Notes: generated by a model not told the origin, from the sequence alone. DNA of 64,000 bases from Stappia sp. BW2 (GCF_008107695.1 NZ_VIRG01000066.1:744001-808000); one strand, 5' to 3'. Positions 16,574-25,788 are shown, counted from the first letter of the stretch. Translations and numbers: made by a program.

Positions 16574-17596
16574 TCAAATGACGGCCTGGCTGGTTCCGTC
16601 ATAGACAACAAGGGCGGCAAGCACATCCGACGCCTTGTCCAGCAAGCCGGGTAGCTGCTCTGGCAAATCCGGAAAGGCCACCTTGTGCGTGACCAGACAA
16701 TCCAGCACCGGATCGGCCAGCAGGGCAAGAGCCGTTTCCAGCCTGCGGCGGTAGGTCCAGCGGGCCTGGCGCTCCACAGGGATGGTCCCAACCTGGCTCG
16801 AGACGAGCTTCAGTCGGCGGCAGTGAAAGTCCGCTCCGAGCGGGGCCGTGACCGCATGGGCACCATACCAGCTCATTTCGACGATCGATGTGCCATCGCC
16901 GGCACAGGCGAGCGCGGTGGCCAGGCCTGCCGATGTCGCACTTGTGTGAAAGACCAGATCCTGATTGACCGGCGCATCTTCCGGCAGTGCGAATTCCAAA
17001 CCAAGCGCGATGGCAACTTTCGCCCGGTCAGGGTTTGTATCTACGACGGTTACCTTTGATCCGGGCAACCGTCCGGCAACGTATGCGGTCAGGAGACCGA
17101 CGACACCACCACCGACCACGCAGATGTGATCCCCAGGTGATGGTTTTCCGTCCCATAACGCATTAAGTGCCGTCTCCATATTGGCCGCTAACACGGCCCT
17201 TTCGGCGGAAACGCCTTCGGGAACCGGTACGCATGCCGTGGAAGGGAGCGCAAAGACGCTTTGATGAGGGAAGAGAGAGAATACGAGCCGACCATCGAGA
17301 TCCGGATCCCCAGCGAGGACCGTGCCGACGTTTGCGTAGCCGTATTTGACCGGAAACGGAAAATCCCCTTCCTGATGCGGCGCCCGCATGCGCTGCCATT
17401 CGCTCGACGGCACATCGCCGCGAAAGACAAGGCCTTCCGTTCCCCGGCTTATCCCGCTAAAGAGCGTTTCAATCAGCACTTCGCCGGTTTTCATCTTGTC
17501 CAAGGAAACAGTCTCCAGTCCGCATCGACCGGGTTCGATGTACCACAGCGCCTGTGGTTTGCCTGTGCGCGTGGTCACCGGTGTGTCAGCGGTCAT
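16574..17596 (-). CDS. Medium-chain dehydrogenase (BchC-like), zinc site not conserved
   Basis: This 340-residue protein has the MDR fold: GroES-like N-domain and a Rossmann domain with VVGGGVVGLLTAYVA and VVDTNPDRAKVA for NAD(P)H. The catalytic-zinc motifs are altered: the GICGTD cysteine is Ser (FSGISRGTE) and GHE is GYA. This resembles bacteriochlorophyllide dehydrogenase BchC and other non-classical members. It is the first gene of the four-gene operon, with AGGATAGAGG ahead of ATG 17596, and is divergent from opgH. It probably oxidises or reduces a hydroxyl/keto group of the pathway intermediate. Confidence 0.82.
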   Translation of the reverse strand: MTADTPVTTRTGKPQALWYIEPGRCGLETVSLDKMKTGEVLIETLFSGISRGTEGLVFRGDVPSSEWQRMRAPHQEGDFPFPVKYGYANVGTVLAGDPDLDGRLVFSLFPHQSVFALPSTACVPVPEGVSAERAVLAANMETALNALWDGKPSPGDHICVVGGGVVGLLTAYVAGRLPGSKVTVVDTNPDRAKVAIALGLEFALPEDAPVNQDLVFHTSATSAGLATALACAGDGTSIVEMSWYGAHAVTAPLGADFHCRRLKLVSSQVGTIPVERQARWTYRRRLETALALLADPVLDCLVTHKVAFPDLPEQLPGLLDKASDVLAALVVYDGTSQAVI

Positions 17597-17644
17597 CCTC
17601 TATCCTCAGTGGTCATCAACCCTTGCCTTCGTCAACGTTAGGAC

Positions 17645-17694
17645 ATTTTGACATGCGCACTATTGCGATGATCGCTCCAATTGGAAGTCAAAAT
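17645..17694. promoter_or_regulatory. Inverted repeat ATTTTGAC...GTCAAAAT in a divergent promoter region
   Basis: Perfect 8-bp arms at 17645-17652 and 17687-17694 are 42 bp apart centre to centre (four helical turns) between the dehydrogenase operon and opgH. Each arm contains a TTGAC -35-like word facing inward. It could be a pair of overlapping promoters or an operator; no good -10 was found for either. Confidence 0.35.
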
Positions 17695-17695
17695 A

Positions 17696-19516
17696 ATGTT
17701 TCGGGTCTGTGACATGCCAAAATTCACTGGATCATTTTCAACCATGACCGCACGGCGCGCCACCTTCGCTGTCCTTCTCGGGCTCAGCTTTGCCGGCCTT
17801 GCCACCTTGATGACGCTGACGCTGTCTCCAGGAGGCTACACGGCGCTCGACCTTTTCATCCTGATCTGTTTCCTCGTCACCCTGCCCTGGACCATCATCG
17901 GCTTCTGGAACGCGGTGATCGGCCTTCTCATCATGCGGCTGTCGAAAAATCCGGCCGATGCGGTCTGCCCGATCGACCATGGTGACCCCGCGCAACCGCT
18001 GCGAAGCTCGACAGCGCTGCTGTCATGCGTGCGCAACGAAGACACTGAAAGCCTGGAAACCAACCTCAACGCCATGGTGACTCACCTGATACGCGCGGGC
18101 GAAGCGGACCGGTTCACCCTTTATGTGCTGAGCGACACCAACATGGACGATGTTGCCCTTCAGGAGCAGCAGATGACAGCCCGGTTGAAGGATCGCTTCG
18201 AAGGCCAGGTGGACGTCGTCTACCGCCGGCGTACGGACAACCGCGGTTTCAAGGCTGGCAATATCGAAGATTTCTGCGATCGCTGGGGGGACCGTCACGA
18301 GTTCGCGCTTGTGCTTGATGCGGACAGCTACATGTCCGCCGAGGCCATTGTCGGCCTTGTGCGGCGTATGGAAGCCAATCCCCAACTCGGCATTCTGCAG
18401 AGCCTGGTGGTCGGCCTGCCGACGGACAGCGCCTTTGCACGAGTCTTCCAGTTCGGCATGCGGCTCGGCATGCGCTCCTACACCATCGGCAGCGCCTGGT
18501 GGCAGGGCGATTGCGGACCGTACTGGGGCCACAACGCTATTCTGCGGATCAAACCGTTTAAGGAAAGATGCCGCCTGCCGGAACTGCCGGGCAAGGGCCC
18601 GCTTTCAGGCACCATCCTTTCCCATGACCAGGTGGAAGCCGTGCTGATGCGCCGCGCCGGCTACGAGGTGCGTGTGCTGCCGCTGGAAACGGGCAGCTAT
18701 GAAGCCAATCCGCCGCATCTGCTGGAGTTTATCCGCCGTGACCTGCGCTGGTGCCAGGGCAACCTGCAATACCGCCGGCTGATCGGGCTTCCCGGCCTCA
18801 AGCCTGTGAGCCGTATGCAGCTCGTGTTGGCCATCCTGATGTTTCTCGGCTCGCCCGCCTGGCTGGGCTTCATGACATCGGCGGCCGTCCTCGGCATGGT
18901 TACCGACTATATGCCCTACCGGCCAGATACCGGCGCCCTGCTCTTCTTCACGGTTCTGACGATGGTGTTCGCGCCGAAACTGGCAACGGTGGCCGATGTG
19001 CTAGCGCGGCCGGATCTGCGCAGGGCCTTTGGCGGACCAGTGCGTATCGTCCTCAGCGTTCTGGCGGAGATCGTCTATTCGGCGATGCTGGCACCGATCA
19101 TGGCCGTGGCGCACTCGCTGTTCATGGGCGGGCTCCTGTTCGGCAAGACCATCGGCTGGGGTGCGCAGGCGCGCGGCGTCCAACGCCTGCCGGTGTTGCT
19201 GGCAGCGGGCAAGCTCTGGCCGCAGACACTTTTCGGGCTGGCTGGGTTCGCCTGGCTTTCCACACAGCCCATCGATCTGGTGTGGCCGGTCATTCCTGTC
19301 GCTATCGGGCCGCTGCTGGCCATTCTGATCGCTGTCGTCACGTCCACGAGAACGCTCGGCAAGATCGCGATCCGCTCCACCCTGTGGCGCATTCCTGAAG
19401 AAACAAACCCGCCTGCGGAACTGGCCGACCTGCATCTTCCGGCCCTGACCAAAGGCGCGGTTTCCGCCCCGCAGCAAGGGCTCGTCCAGGGTGATGCCAA
19501 TCCGGCGAAAGCCTGA
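17696..19516 (+). CDS. opgH: Glucan biosynthesis glucosyltransferase H
   Basis: This 606-residue inner-membrane GT2 protein matches MdoH/OpgH, which polymerises and exports periplasmic glucan backbones from UDP-glucose. Two membrane helices precede the catalytic domain. The acidic motifs are LSDTNMDD, LVLDADSYM and HDQVEA, and the product-binding motif is RDLRWCQGN; at least four helices follow. ATG 17696 is preceded by GGAAG eight bases upstream; TTG 17681 gives a longer form. No opgG partner lies in the window. It is shorter than E. coli MdoH, mainly at the N-terminus. Confidence 0.85.
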   Translation: MFRVCDMPKFTGSFSTMTARRATFAVLLGLSFAGLATLMTLTLSPGGYTALDLFILICFLVTLPWTIIGFWNAVIGLLIMRLSKNPADAVCPIDHGDPAQPLRSSTALLSCVRNEDTESLETNLNAMVTHLIRAGEADRFTLYVLSDTNMDDVALQEQQMTARLKDRFEGQVDVVYRRRTDNRGFKAGNIEDFCDRWGDRHEFALVLDADSYMSAEAIVGLVRRMEANPQLGILQSLVVGLPTDSAFARVFQFGMRLGMRSYTIGSAWWQGDCGPYWGHNAILRIKPFKERCRLPELPGKGPLSGTILSHDQVEAVLMRRAGYEVRVLPLETGSYEANPPHLLEFIRRDLRWCQGNLQYRRLIGLPGLKPVSRMQLVLAILMFLGSPAWLGFMTSAAVLGMVTDYMPYRPDTGALLFFTVLTMVFAPKLATVADVLARPDLRRAFGGPVRIVLSVLAEIVYSAMLAPIMAVAHSLFMGGLLFGKTIGWGAQARGVQRLPVLLAAGKLWPQTLFGLAGFAWLSTQPIDLVWPVIPVAIGPLLAILIAVVTSTRTLGKIAIRSTLWRIPEETNPPAELADLHLPALTKGAVSAPQQGLVQGDANPAKA

Positions 19517-19724
19517 GGCGCCATACACCACATAGCGCTTCCCGGCCGCGAGCAAGGCGCAGCCGGGAACTGCTTTTGACTCCAGGGCTGCTGCAAAACT
19601 TTCTGCGTGCAATGCCAGATCTCAGAACGTCAGGCCTCTGTCCGGAAGGATCAGGAGACGAGGACACACCGGCCCTCAGCACCACTGCGATCCAGCCATT
19701 TGAACATGAGAGCGCCTACAAACC

Positions 19725-19753
19725 AAAAGACCGGCCACGTGGCCGGTCTTTTT
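19725..19753. terminator. Bidirectional intrinsic terminator opgH/ptsN
   Basis: ACCGGCC-ACGT-GGCCGGT forms a GC-rich hairpin flanked by AAAAG on the left and a T run on the right. It can end opgH (+) and ptsN (-) transcripts. The 250 bp between opgH and ptsN otherwise hold nothing I recognise. Confidence 0.85.
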
Positions 19754-19774
19754 GCATCTGAGACTTTGAACGGA

Positions 19775-20242
19775 TCAAGCCGCGTTGGAAGATGCCAGCG
19801 GCTGGGTCAAGAAACCATAGATCTCCTGCGCATCATGGGACGCGCGAATGCCCTGGGTGACGGAGCTGTCGCGGAGTTGACGCGCGATGCGGGCCAGCGC
19901 CTTGAGGTGGTCGGCACCAGCACCTTCCGGCGCCAGAAGCAGAAACACCAGATCGACCGGCTCGTCGTCGAGAGCATCGAAATCCACTGGTTTGTCCAGC
20001 TTCGCAAACAATCCGACCAAACGGTCGAGCCGTGTCAGCTTGCCGTGCGGGATCGCGATGCCGTGACCGACACCTGTAGACCCCAGTCTCTCGCGCTGAA
20101 GAAGCGTGTCGAATATTTCCCGTTCGGAAAGCCCGGTCTGTTCAGACGCCTTTCCGGCGAGTTCCTGAATTGCCTGTTTTTTGCTTTTGGCCTTGAGCCC
20201 GGCAATTACCGCGTCTTTACCCAGAAGATCACCAAGATCCAT
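19775..20242 (-). CDS. ptsN: PTS IIA-like nitrogen-regulatory protein
   Basis: This 155-residue EIIA-Ntr protein has the phosphorylatable histidine H66 in HGIAIPHGK and the usual VFLLLAPEGAGADHLKALA segment. It accepts phosphate from NPr in the PTS-Ntr chain and modulates nitrogen, potassium and carbon responses through protein contacts in the cytoplasm. It lies downstream of hpf, in the order rpoN-hpf-ptsN that is standard in Rhizobiales, and is probably co-transcribed with hpf. Confidence 0.93.
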   Translation of the reverse strand: MDLGDLLGKDAVIAGLKAKSKKQAIQELAGKASEQTGLSEREIFDTLLQRERLGSTGVGHGIAIPHGKLTRLDRLVGLFAKLDKPVDFDALDDEPVDLVFLLLAPEGAGADHLKALARIARQLRDSSVTQGIRASHDAQEIYGFLTQPLASSNAA

Positions 20243-20302
20243 TAGTCCGCCTACAAGTTTCAGAAGCCGGCTTCCCTGAGGAAGCCGACCCCATCCGCAT
20301 CC

Positions 20303-20890
20303 TTATTCGGCAGCCTGCGTGGCTACCAATGCTGGGTCTATCCAGCCAATATTGCCGTCTGGCCTACGATAGACAACATTGACTCCGCCGTTTGCCGCAT
20401 TTTTGAACAGCACGACCGGCGCTTCGGTCAAATCCAGCTCCATTACCGCCATGCCGACGGTCATCGTCTTAACTTTTGCGGAAGTCTCGGCAATCACCAG
20501 CGGATTGAAATCCACCGGCACTTCCTCGTCTTCCTCAGGCGAAGCAAGCACATAAGATGCCGCTTCGAGAGCGTCACGCTCGTGGCCGTTGTGGCCGTGA
20601 TGGTCCTTCAGCTTGCGCTTATAGCGGCGAAGCCGCTTTTCGATCTTGTCCGCAGCCATATCGAAACTGGCGCGCGGGTCCTGATCCTGCGCGGACACTT
20701 GAAGCACAATACCGGTGTCCAAATGCAGGTTGCATTCAGACTTGAAGCCTGTGCCCTCCCTGCTGAGTGTAACGTGGCCTGTGAATCCGCCTGTAAAGTA
20801 CTTTTCCAGTGCATCATCGATTCGGTCTGTGATGTGGACACGCAGTGCATCGCCTACATCGACATTCTTACCCGAAATCCGCAAAGCCAT
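20303..20890 (-). CDS. hpf: Ribosome hibernation promoting factor, long form
   Basis: This 195-residue protein has the N-terminal S30AE domain (MALRISGKNVDVGDALR) and a C-terminal domain (MELDLTEAPVVLFKNAANGG) that marks the long form, which dimerises 70S ribosomes into inactive 100S particles in stationary phase. The central linker is His/Asp-rich. It lies between rpoN and ptsN. AGAGGT precedes ATG 20890, and a sigma-70 promoter is visible about 130 bp upstream. Confidence 0.93.
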   Translation of the reverse strand: MALRISGKNVDVGDALRVHITDRIDDALEKYFTGGFTGHVTLSREGTGFKSECNLHLDTGIVLQVSAQDQDPRASFDMAADKIEKRLRRYKRKLKDHHGHNGHERDALEAASYVLASPEEDEEVPVDFNPLVIAETSAKVKTMTVGMAVMELDLTEAPVVLFKNAANGGVNVVYRRPDGNIGWIDPALVATQAAE

Positions 20891-21025
20891 GGGGACCTCT
20901 TCTTTTTCTATTGACCGTTAGGTCACCGGCGTTGCCACCGGTGTTGAAACGCGAGACGTTTCAAGCTTACAGAATGGACCAGTCAGCGCCGAAGCGCCAT
21001 CCCCTGTTTACGTCACGAGGGCGGT

Positions 21026-21054
21026 GCTATAATTGCGCTCGCTCAAAGAGTCAA
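21026..21054 (-). promoter_or_regulatory. Sigma-70 promoter of hpf-ptsN
   Basis: On the minus strand TTGACT (21054-21049) and TATAGC (21031-21026) are separated by 17 bases. This gives hpf a leader of about 130 nt and makes transcription independent of rpoN. Confidence 0.6.
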
Positions 21055-21181
21055 TTGTTTATGAATTAAAGAAACAAACGGGAAAAAGCGCTGCGTAATT
21101 GCCTTGTATTGTTTCAGTGGAAATCTCTGAAACATTTTAAATGTTGCACTATTGGACCCTAAAGGCAGATCACATCAGGAC

Positions 21182-22729
21182 TTATAGCCGCACGTTTTTT
21201 TCCCGCCGACGCTGAACGGACGAGCCGATCTTCATGGCTTCACGGTATTTGGCTACCGTTCTCCGGGCAATATCGACACCATCTTCCTTCAAAATTTTGA
21301 CAATCGTATCGTCGGATAGAATCGCTTTCGGATCTTCCGCATCGATCATCTGCTTGATCCGGTGCCGGACCGACTCGGCCGAATGGGCATCGCCGCCTAC
21401 CGTTGCGGAAATGGCCGAGGAGAAGAAGTATTTCAGCTCGTAAATGCCGCGTGGGGTCGCCATGAACTTGTTCGATGTTACGCGGCTGACCGTCGATTCG
21501 TGCATGCCGATCGCTTCCGCGACCGTCTTCAGGTTGAGCGGTCGCAAATGGGCGATGCCGTAGGTCAGGAACCCGTCCTGCTGGCGCACGATTTCCGTCG
21601 ACACCTTCAGGATCGTGCGGGCGCGCTGATCAAGGCTCTTGGCCAGCCAGTTGGCCGTCTGCAACGAGTCGGTGAGATATTCCTTCTCGGTTTCGTTGCG
21701 GGTCGTCTTGATGACTTTGGCATAATAGGTCTGATTGACGAGCACCTTCGGCAAGGTGTCGGAATTCAGCTCGATCGCCCAGGTGCCGTCATTGGCCGGA
21801 CGCACGAACACATCCGGCACCACCGGCTGCACCAGCGCCGAACCGAAAAGGCTGCCTGGCTTGGGATCAAGGGCGCGGATTTCCGCGATCATTTCAACCA
21901 GGTCTTCGTCATCGACACCACAGACCTTGCGCAGCCCGGGCAAGTCGCGTCTCGCCAGCAGTTCAATGTTGTCGATCAACGCTTCCATGGCGGGATCGAA
22001 GCGGTTCTTGTCGATGAGCTGCAGCTTCAGGCATTCGGCCAGGTTCCGCGCGAACACGCCGGCGGGTTCGAAAGTCTGCAGGACGGCGAGAACGCTTTCC
22101 AGCCGCTCCGTCTCGACCCCCAGCTGCTCTGCCGTTTCGTCGAAGTCCAGGTAGAGATAACCGTTCTCATCAAGCGAGTTGATCAGATGTGTCGCAATCA
22201 GCTTGTCGGCCTCCTCGCCGATCGCAAGATGCATCTGCTCTTCCAGGGTCGTGACAAGAGAGGCTTCGTCGGCAACGAAAGCTTCCAGATTGTAATCATC
22301 AGATGCGCCGCTGCTGCCGGTGTTCTTGTAGCTGTCGCCAGCCTTCAGGAGCGCGGGATCGGGCGAAGCGGGTACGCCCGGCTCGTCGGGAAAGACGTTG
22401 CCGAGATCGGTATCCATTCGCGACGCGATAGCTTCCGACCCGGTTTCCAGGTCGCTCTGCATCCAGTCGCCAGAGCCAGGCTCTTCAGTCTGCTGGTTCT
22501 GACTTTCAGCGCCCTCGCCGAACGCATCCACCGAGGCTTCGGCGCCGCCCTCGGGTCCCCCTTCGGCAATGTCGCTCTTTTCCAGAAGCGGATTACGCTC
22601 CAGCTCGGCTTCGACATAGGCAACCAGGTCGAGATTGGACATTTGCAACAGCTTGATCGCCTGCATCAGCTGCGGCGTCATGATCAGCGACTGACTTTGC
22701 CGCATCTCCAGCTTGGTTGAAATGGCCAT
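21182..22729 (-). CDS. rpoN: RNA polymerase sigma-54 factor
   Basis: This 515-residue protein has the Gln/Leu-rich activator-interaction region I (QSLIMTPQLMQAIKLLQM), an acidic region II, the core-binding region, the helix-turn-helix (TVSRVTSNKFMATPRG) and the RpoN box ARRTVAKYRE close to the C-terminus, which reads the -24 element. It directs transcription of nitrogen and other enhancer-dependent genes. ATG 22729 fits the family start (MAISTKLEMRQSQ); TTG 22744 would add five residues. lptB lies 89 bp upstream on the same strand. Confidence 0.95.
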   Translation of the reverse strand: MAISTKLEMRQSQSLIMTPQLMQAIKLLQMSNLDLVAYVEAELERNPLLEKSDIAEGGPEGGAEASVDAFGEGAESQNQQTEEPGSGDWMQSDLETGSEAIASRMDTDLGNVFPDEPGVPASPDPALLKAGDSYKNTGSSGASDDYNLEAFVADEASLVTTLEEQMHLAIGEEADKLIATHLINSLDENGYLYLDFDETAEQLGVETERLESVLAVLQTFEPAGVFARNLAECLKLQLIDKNRFDPAMEALIDNIELLARRDLPGLRKVCGVDDEDLVEMIAEIRALDPKPGSLFGSALVQPVVPDVFVRPANDGTWAIELNSDTLPKVLVNQTYYAKVIKTTRNETEKEYLTDSLQTANWLAKSLDQRARTILKVSTEIVRQQDGFLTYGIAHLRPLNLKTVAEAIGMHESTVSRVTSNKFMATPRGIYELKYFFSSAISATVGGDAHSAESVRHRIKQMIDAEDPKAILSDDTIVKILKEDGVDIARRTVAKYREAMKIGSSVQRRREKNVRL

Positions 22730-22818
22730 TGAGTTCCCAGGCAAGCGTTATTTCAAGTTGGTCTGCTTTTTGCTTATTCGTTGCAGTCCAAGTGTATAAC
22801 GTAGCTGGCAGCATGTCA

Positions 22819-23631
22819 TCAAAGCGTAAATTGTTCACCCAGATAAAGCCGGCGCACGTCCGGATTGGTGACAATTTCCTGCGGCAACCCTTCCGTCAGC
22901 ACCTCGCCTGAGGCAATGATATAGGCCCGGTCGATCAGTCCGAGGGTCTCGCGAACGTTGTGGTCGGTGATCAAAACCCCAATGCCACGCTTGGTCAGAT
23001 GCCGAACGAGCTGCTGAATGTCGCCGACGGCAATCGGATCGATACCCGCGAAGGGTTCATCAAGAAGCATGAAGGACGGCCGGCTTGCCAGCGCGCGGGC
23101 AATTTCGACGCGGCGGCGTTCACCGCCGGACAGCGCGATACTGGGTGACTTTCGCAAGTGGGTAAGCCCGAACTCGGCCAGCAGCGAATCAAGTTCCTCA
23201 CGGCGTTTCTGCCGGTTCGGCTCAATCACCTCCAGAACGGCCCGGATGTTTTCTTCCACCGTCAGGCCGCGAAAGATGGATGCTTCCTGCGGCAGATAGC
23301 CGATGCCGAGGCGGGCACGGCGATACATCGGCATCCGGGTGATATTGAAGCCTTCCAGCGAAATCTGGCCCTGATCCGGACGGATCAGACCGGTGATCAT
23401 GTAGAAGGTGGTGGTCTTGCCGGCCCCGTTCGGGCCCAAAAGGCCGACAGCCTCACCTGGTTTCACTGTCAGGCTGACGTATTTCACCACCTGTCGGCGG
23501 CCATAGGTCTTGCCAATGCCTTCAACGACCAGCGCCTGCGACAAGTCTTCGCCATCATGGGCGGGATCCGGCATGCTTCCCTGCAATCCGTTATTCTCCG
23601 AAGGCGTTCTTTTCACTGGCCTGCCGTCCAT
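22819..23631 (-). CDS. lptB: LPS export ABC transporter ATP-binding protein
   Basis: This protein of up to 270 residues has Walker [11 protein letters not shown], the signature [15 protein letters not shown], Walker [14 protein letters not shown] and the H-loop TDHNVRETL, all typical of LptB. With LptF/G it powers LPS extraction from the inner membrane and its passage to LptC and LptA. It is encoded after lptC and lptA and before rpoN. ATG 23574 (residue 20) gives a 251-residue form closer to the E. coli length, so the start is uncertain. Confidence 0.93.
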   Translation of the reverse strand: MDGRPVKRTPSENNGLQGSMPDPAHDGEDLSQALVVEGIGKTYGRRQVVKYVSLTVKPGEAVGLLGPNGAGKTTTFYMITGLIRPDQGQISLEGFNITRMPMYRRARLGIGYLPQEASIFRGLTVEENIRAVLEVIEPNRQKRREELDSLLAEFGLTHLRKSPSIALSGGERRRVEIARALASRPSFMLLDEPFAGIDPIAVGDIQQLVRHLTKRGIGVLITDHNVRETLGLIDRAYIIASGEVLTEGLPQEIVTNPDVRRLYLGEQFTL

Positions 23632-23698
23632 CCGATCATTGCCGCAGCTTCACATAAGGTCTGCGACCGACGCTGTCGAGTCGGACCAGCCGTCAAAC

Positions 23699-24277
23699 TC
23701 AGTTGCCGGTTTGGTCGTTGTTCACACTGTTGGGCTGAATGCGCACCTTGACGCGGCCACTGCCCTGCCCCGCCACCTTGCCGCCACCGGCGCTCAGGTT
23801 GGCCTTGCCGGTCTTCAGATTCACGGTGAGTTTGTTACCGACGACAACGTTCGGTCCCTGCTTGAGCACGACTTCCCGCCCGGTCATGACCATGACTTCC
23901 TGGTTCATGTCGAAACTGGCTTCATCGCCCTTCGCGGTCTGGTCCTTGGAAGTGATGAAAACGCCACCTTCCGCTTCCAGCTTGGAAATCCGCTGCTGAG
24001 CGGTGCTGTCTTCGGTCTTTTCGGCACCGGAACCAACGTAATACACCTTGAGCCGCTCAGTCTTGAGCGTGGTTTCGCCCTGCGTCACCAGAACATCGCC
24101 AACGAAGGTCGCGGTGTTGTTGTTGTCTTCGACCCGCAACTCGCTTGCTTCGATCTCGATCGGTTCACCTTCACTCGACCCGAAGCCCGCGAAGGCATCG
24201 GAGAAGGTCTGGGCATGGGCCGAACCGGCAATAAGGGCGGCAGCGGCGGCAATCGTCATGCGTTTCAGAAAAGTCAT
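23699..24277 (-). CDS. lptA: LPS transport periplasmic protein LptA
   Basis: This 192-residue protein begins with a signal peptide (RMTIAAAAALIAGSAHA) and continues as an OstA/LptA beta-jellyroll (IEIEASELRVEDNNNTATFVGDVLVTQGE). It bridges LPS from LptC to the outer-membrane LptD in the periplasm. The start is three bases after the lptC stop and the genes are clearly co-transcribed. The C-terminal tail is Gly/Lys-rich and ends RIQPNSVNNDQTGN. Confidence 0.92.
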   Translation of the reverse strand: MTFLKRMTIAAAAALIAGSAHAQTFSDAFAGFGSSEGEPIEIEASELRVEDNNNTATFVGDVLVTQGETTLKTERLKVYYVGSGAEKTEDSTAQQRISKLEAEGGVFITSKDQTAKGDEASFDMNQEVMVMTGREVVLKQGPNVVVGNKLTVNLKTGKANLSAGGGKVAGQGSGRVKVRIQPNSVNNDQTGN

Positions 24278-24280
24278 CTC

Positions 24281-24910
24281 TTACTGTCCTTGCGAAGCAG
24301 GATTGAGGGTCATCTTGATGCCATCGGAAAACCTGACGATTCCCTTGGCCTTATCATAATCGAGTTTGCCCGCCACGATACGGCCTTGATCCGACCGGAT
24401 GGACACGACATTCGAAGTCTTCAAGGCTCCGTTGGTGAGATCTATCTCCACATCGGACAAATCAACCGTGTAGCCTTCGCTCCATTCGAGCTGAATGCCT
24501 TCGAACAGCCGCAGCCTTTCCGTGGCATTGTTATATGTACCCTTCAGCGCCACGATCTGCGCGCTCTGATCCTTGCTCAGCGTAATGTCGGCCAGAATGG
24601 TTTCCAGATCGATGATACGTGGATCGCTGAGACGCTGGATCGCACGGTTGGCTGTTACCCGGTAAGACCGCTCGCCGTCGTGCCCCGAGAGCTCCGGCTG
24701 GTCCATCACCAGCCCTTCGCTGGTCAGCATCACGTTGGTGGCACCAAACCCGCTGAGCACATTGAACAGGACCACCAGCCCCACCATGGCGGCCAGGATC
24801 AACAGTCCAATGCCTGGAAAGAGCCAGCGCATGATGCGCACCATGATGCTGTGCCGACGCGCAGCCCTTTGGGCGCGGCTCAAAGGCCGCCTGGCTGAAT
24901 GCCCGTGCAT
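24281..24910 (-). CDS. lptC: LPS export system protein LptC
   Basis: This 209-residue protein has one N-terminal membrane helix (about 27-52) and a periplasmic LptC/YrbK fold (GATNVMLTSEGLVMDQPELSG). It receives LPS from the LptBFG pump and passes it to LptA. It is first in lptC-lptA-lptB-rpoN. ATG 24910 is chosen over TTG 24931. A basic segment (ARRPLSRAQRAARR) precedes the helix, fitting a cytoplasmic N-terminus. Confidence 0.88.
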   Translation of the reverse strand: MHGHSARRPLSRAQRAARRHSIMVRIMRWLFPGIGLLILAAMVGLVVLFNVLSGFGATNVMLTSEGLVMDQPELSGHDGERSYRVTANRAIQRLSDPRIIDLETILADITLSKDQSAQIVALKGTYNNATERLRLFEGIQLEWSEGYTVDLSDVEIDLTNGALKTSNVVSIRSDQGRIVAGKLDYDKAKGIVRFSDGIKMTLNPASQGQ

Positions 24911-24976
24911 GTGATCGCCAACAGCGCTCAATCCATTCTCCGAAACCGTGTGCCCGATGCCCTGTCGCCAGGGCCC

Positions 24977-25597
24977 TTACGAATGGGCGAAAATATCGTT
25001 TTCTTCCCAGCCCTTCAGATCGAGTTCCGCCCGCATCGGCAGGAAGTCGAAACAGGCCCGGGCAATATGACTGCGTTCCTCACGCTCCAGCATCATTTCC
25101 AGCCGCTCCTTCAAGGCGTGCAGATGAAGCACGTCCGAAGCCGCGTAGGCCAGTTGCGCATCGCTCAAGGTCTCCGCCGCCCAATCCGAGCTCTGCTGCT
25201 GCTTGGACAGCTCCACCCCGAGAAGCTCTCGCGTGATATCCTTCAATCCGTGGCGATCCGTATAGGTCCGAACCAGTTTGGATGCGATTTTCGTGCACCA
25301 CACCGGCGACACCCGAATGTTCAGATAGTGCTGAAGCACCGCAACATCAAACCGGGCGAAGTGGAATATCTTGGGTTTCGACGCATCCGTCATGAGCGCG
25401 GCGAGGTTCGGCGCCTCGCTCTGGCCCCGTGCGATCTGGACCACATCAGCGGTTCCGTCGCCCGGAGACAGCTGCACAACGCACAGCCGGTCGCGATGCG
25501 GGTTAAGGCCGAGGGTCTCGGAATCGACCGCCACCGCGTTTGCCGTTTCATAGGCTTTCAGATCGGGCAGATCGCCCTTGTGATAGCGGATGGTCAT
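24977..25597 (-). CDS. rnd: Ribonuclease D, short form without HRDC domain
   Basis: This 206-residue 3'-5' exonuclease of the DEDDy class has Exo I AVDSETLG, Exo II HFARFDVAVL and Exo III YAASDVLHLHAL. It lacks the HRDC domains of E. coli RNase D (375 residues); the short form is usual in alphaproteobacteria. It trims tRNA and other RNA 3' ends. ATG 25597 is chosen because AGAGGAG lies about ten bases upstream; the frame is open further but without a ribosome-binding site. It is on the same strand as lptC, 66 bp away. Confidence 0.88.
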   Translation of the reverse strand: MTIRYHKGDLPDLKAYETANAVAVDSETLGLNPHRDRLCVVQLSPGDGTADVVQIARGQSEAPNLAALMTDASKPKIFHFARFDVAVLQHYLNIRVSPVWCTKIASKLVRTYTDRHGLKDITRELLGVELSKQQQSSDWAAETLSDAQLAYAASDVLHLHALKERLEMMLEREERSHIARACFDFLPMRAELDLKGWEENDIFAHS

Positions 25598-25788
25598 GAC
25601 GTTTCGTCTCCTCTGGCCTGTCCCAGGCGCAGTTTCTGCCGACGTTCCTGCCGTGCTGAACCGGCTGGACACCGCGCTTATGTCTTCAATTGTCCTACCT
25701 GCATTTATGCGATGACACATGAACACAGGTTGAACGCAATAAATGCTGTTGTCTGCCGGCTGCCCACAACGGGCACATGGCAGGTCGC

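Noticed and set aside
20268..20287. CGGCTTCC/GAAGCCG hairpin between hpf and ptsN
   Set aside because: No T run follows on the minus strand and the two genes are expected to be co-transcribed, so it is not called a terminator.
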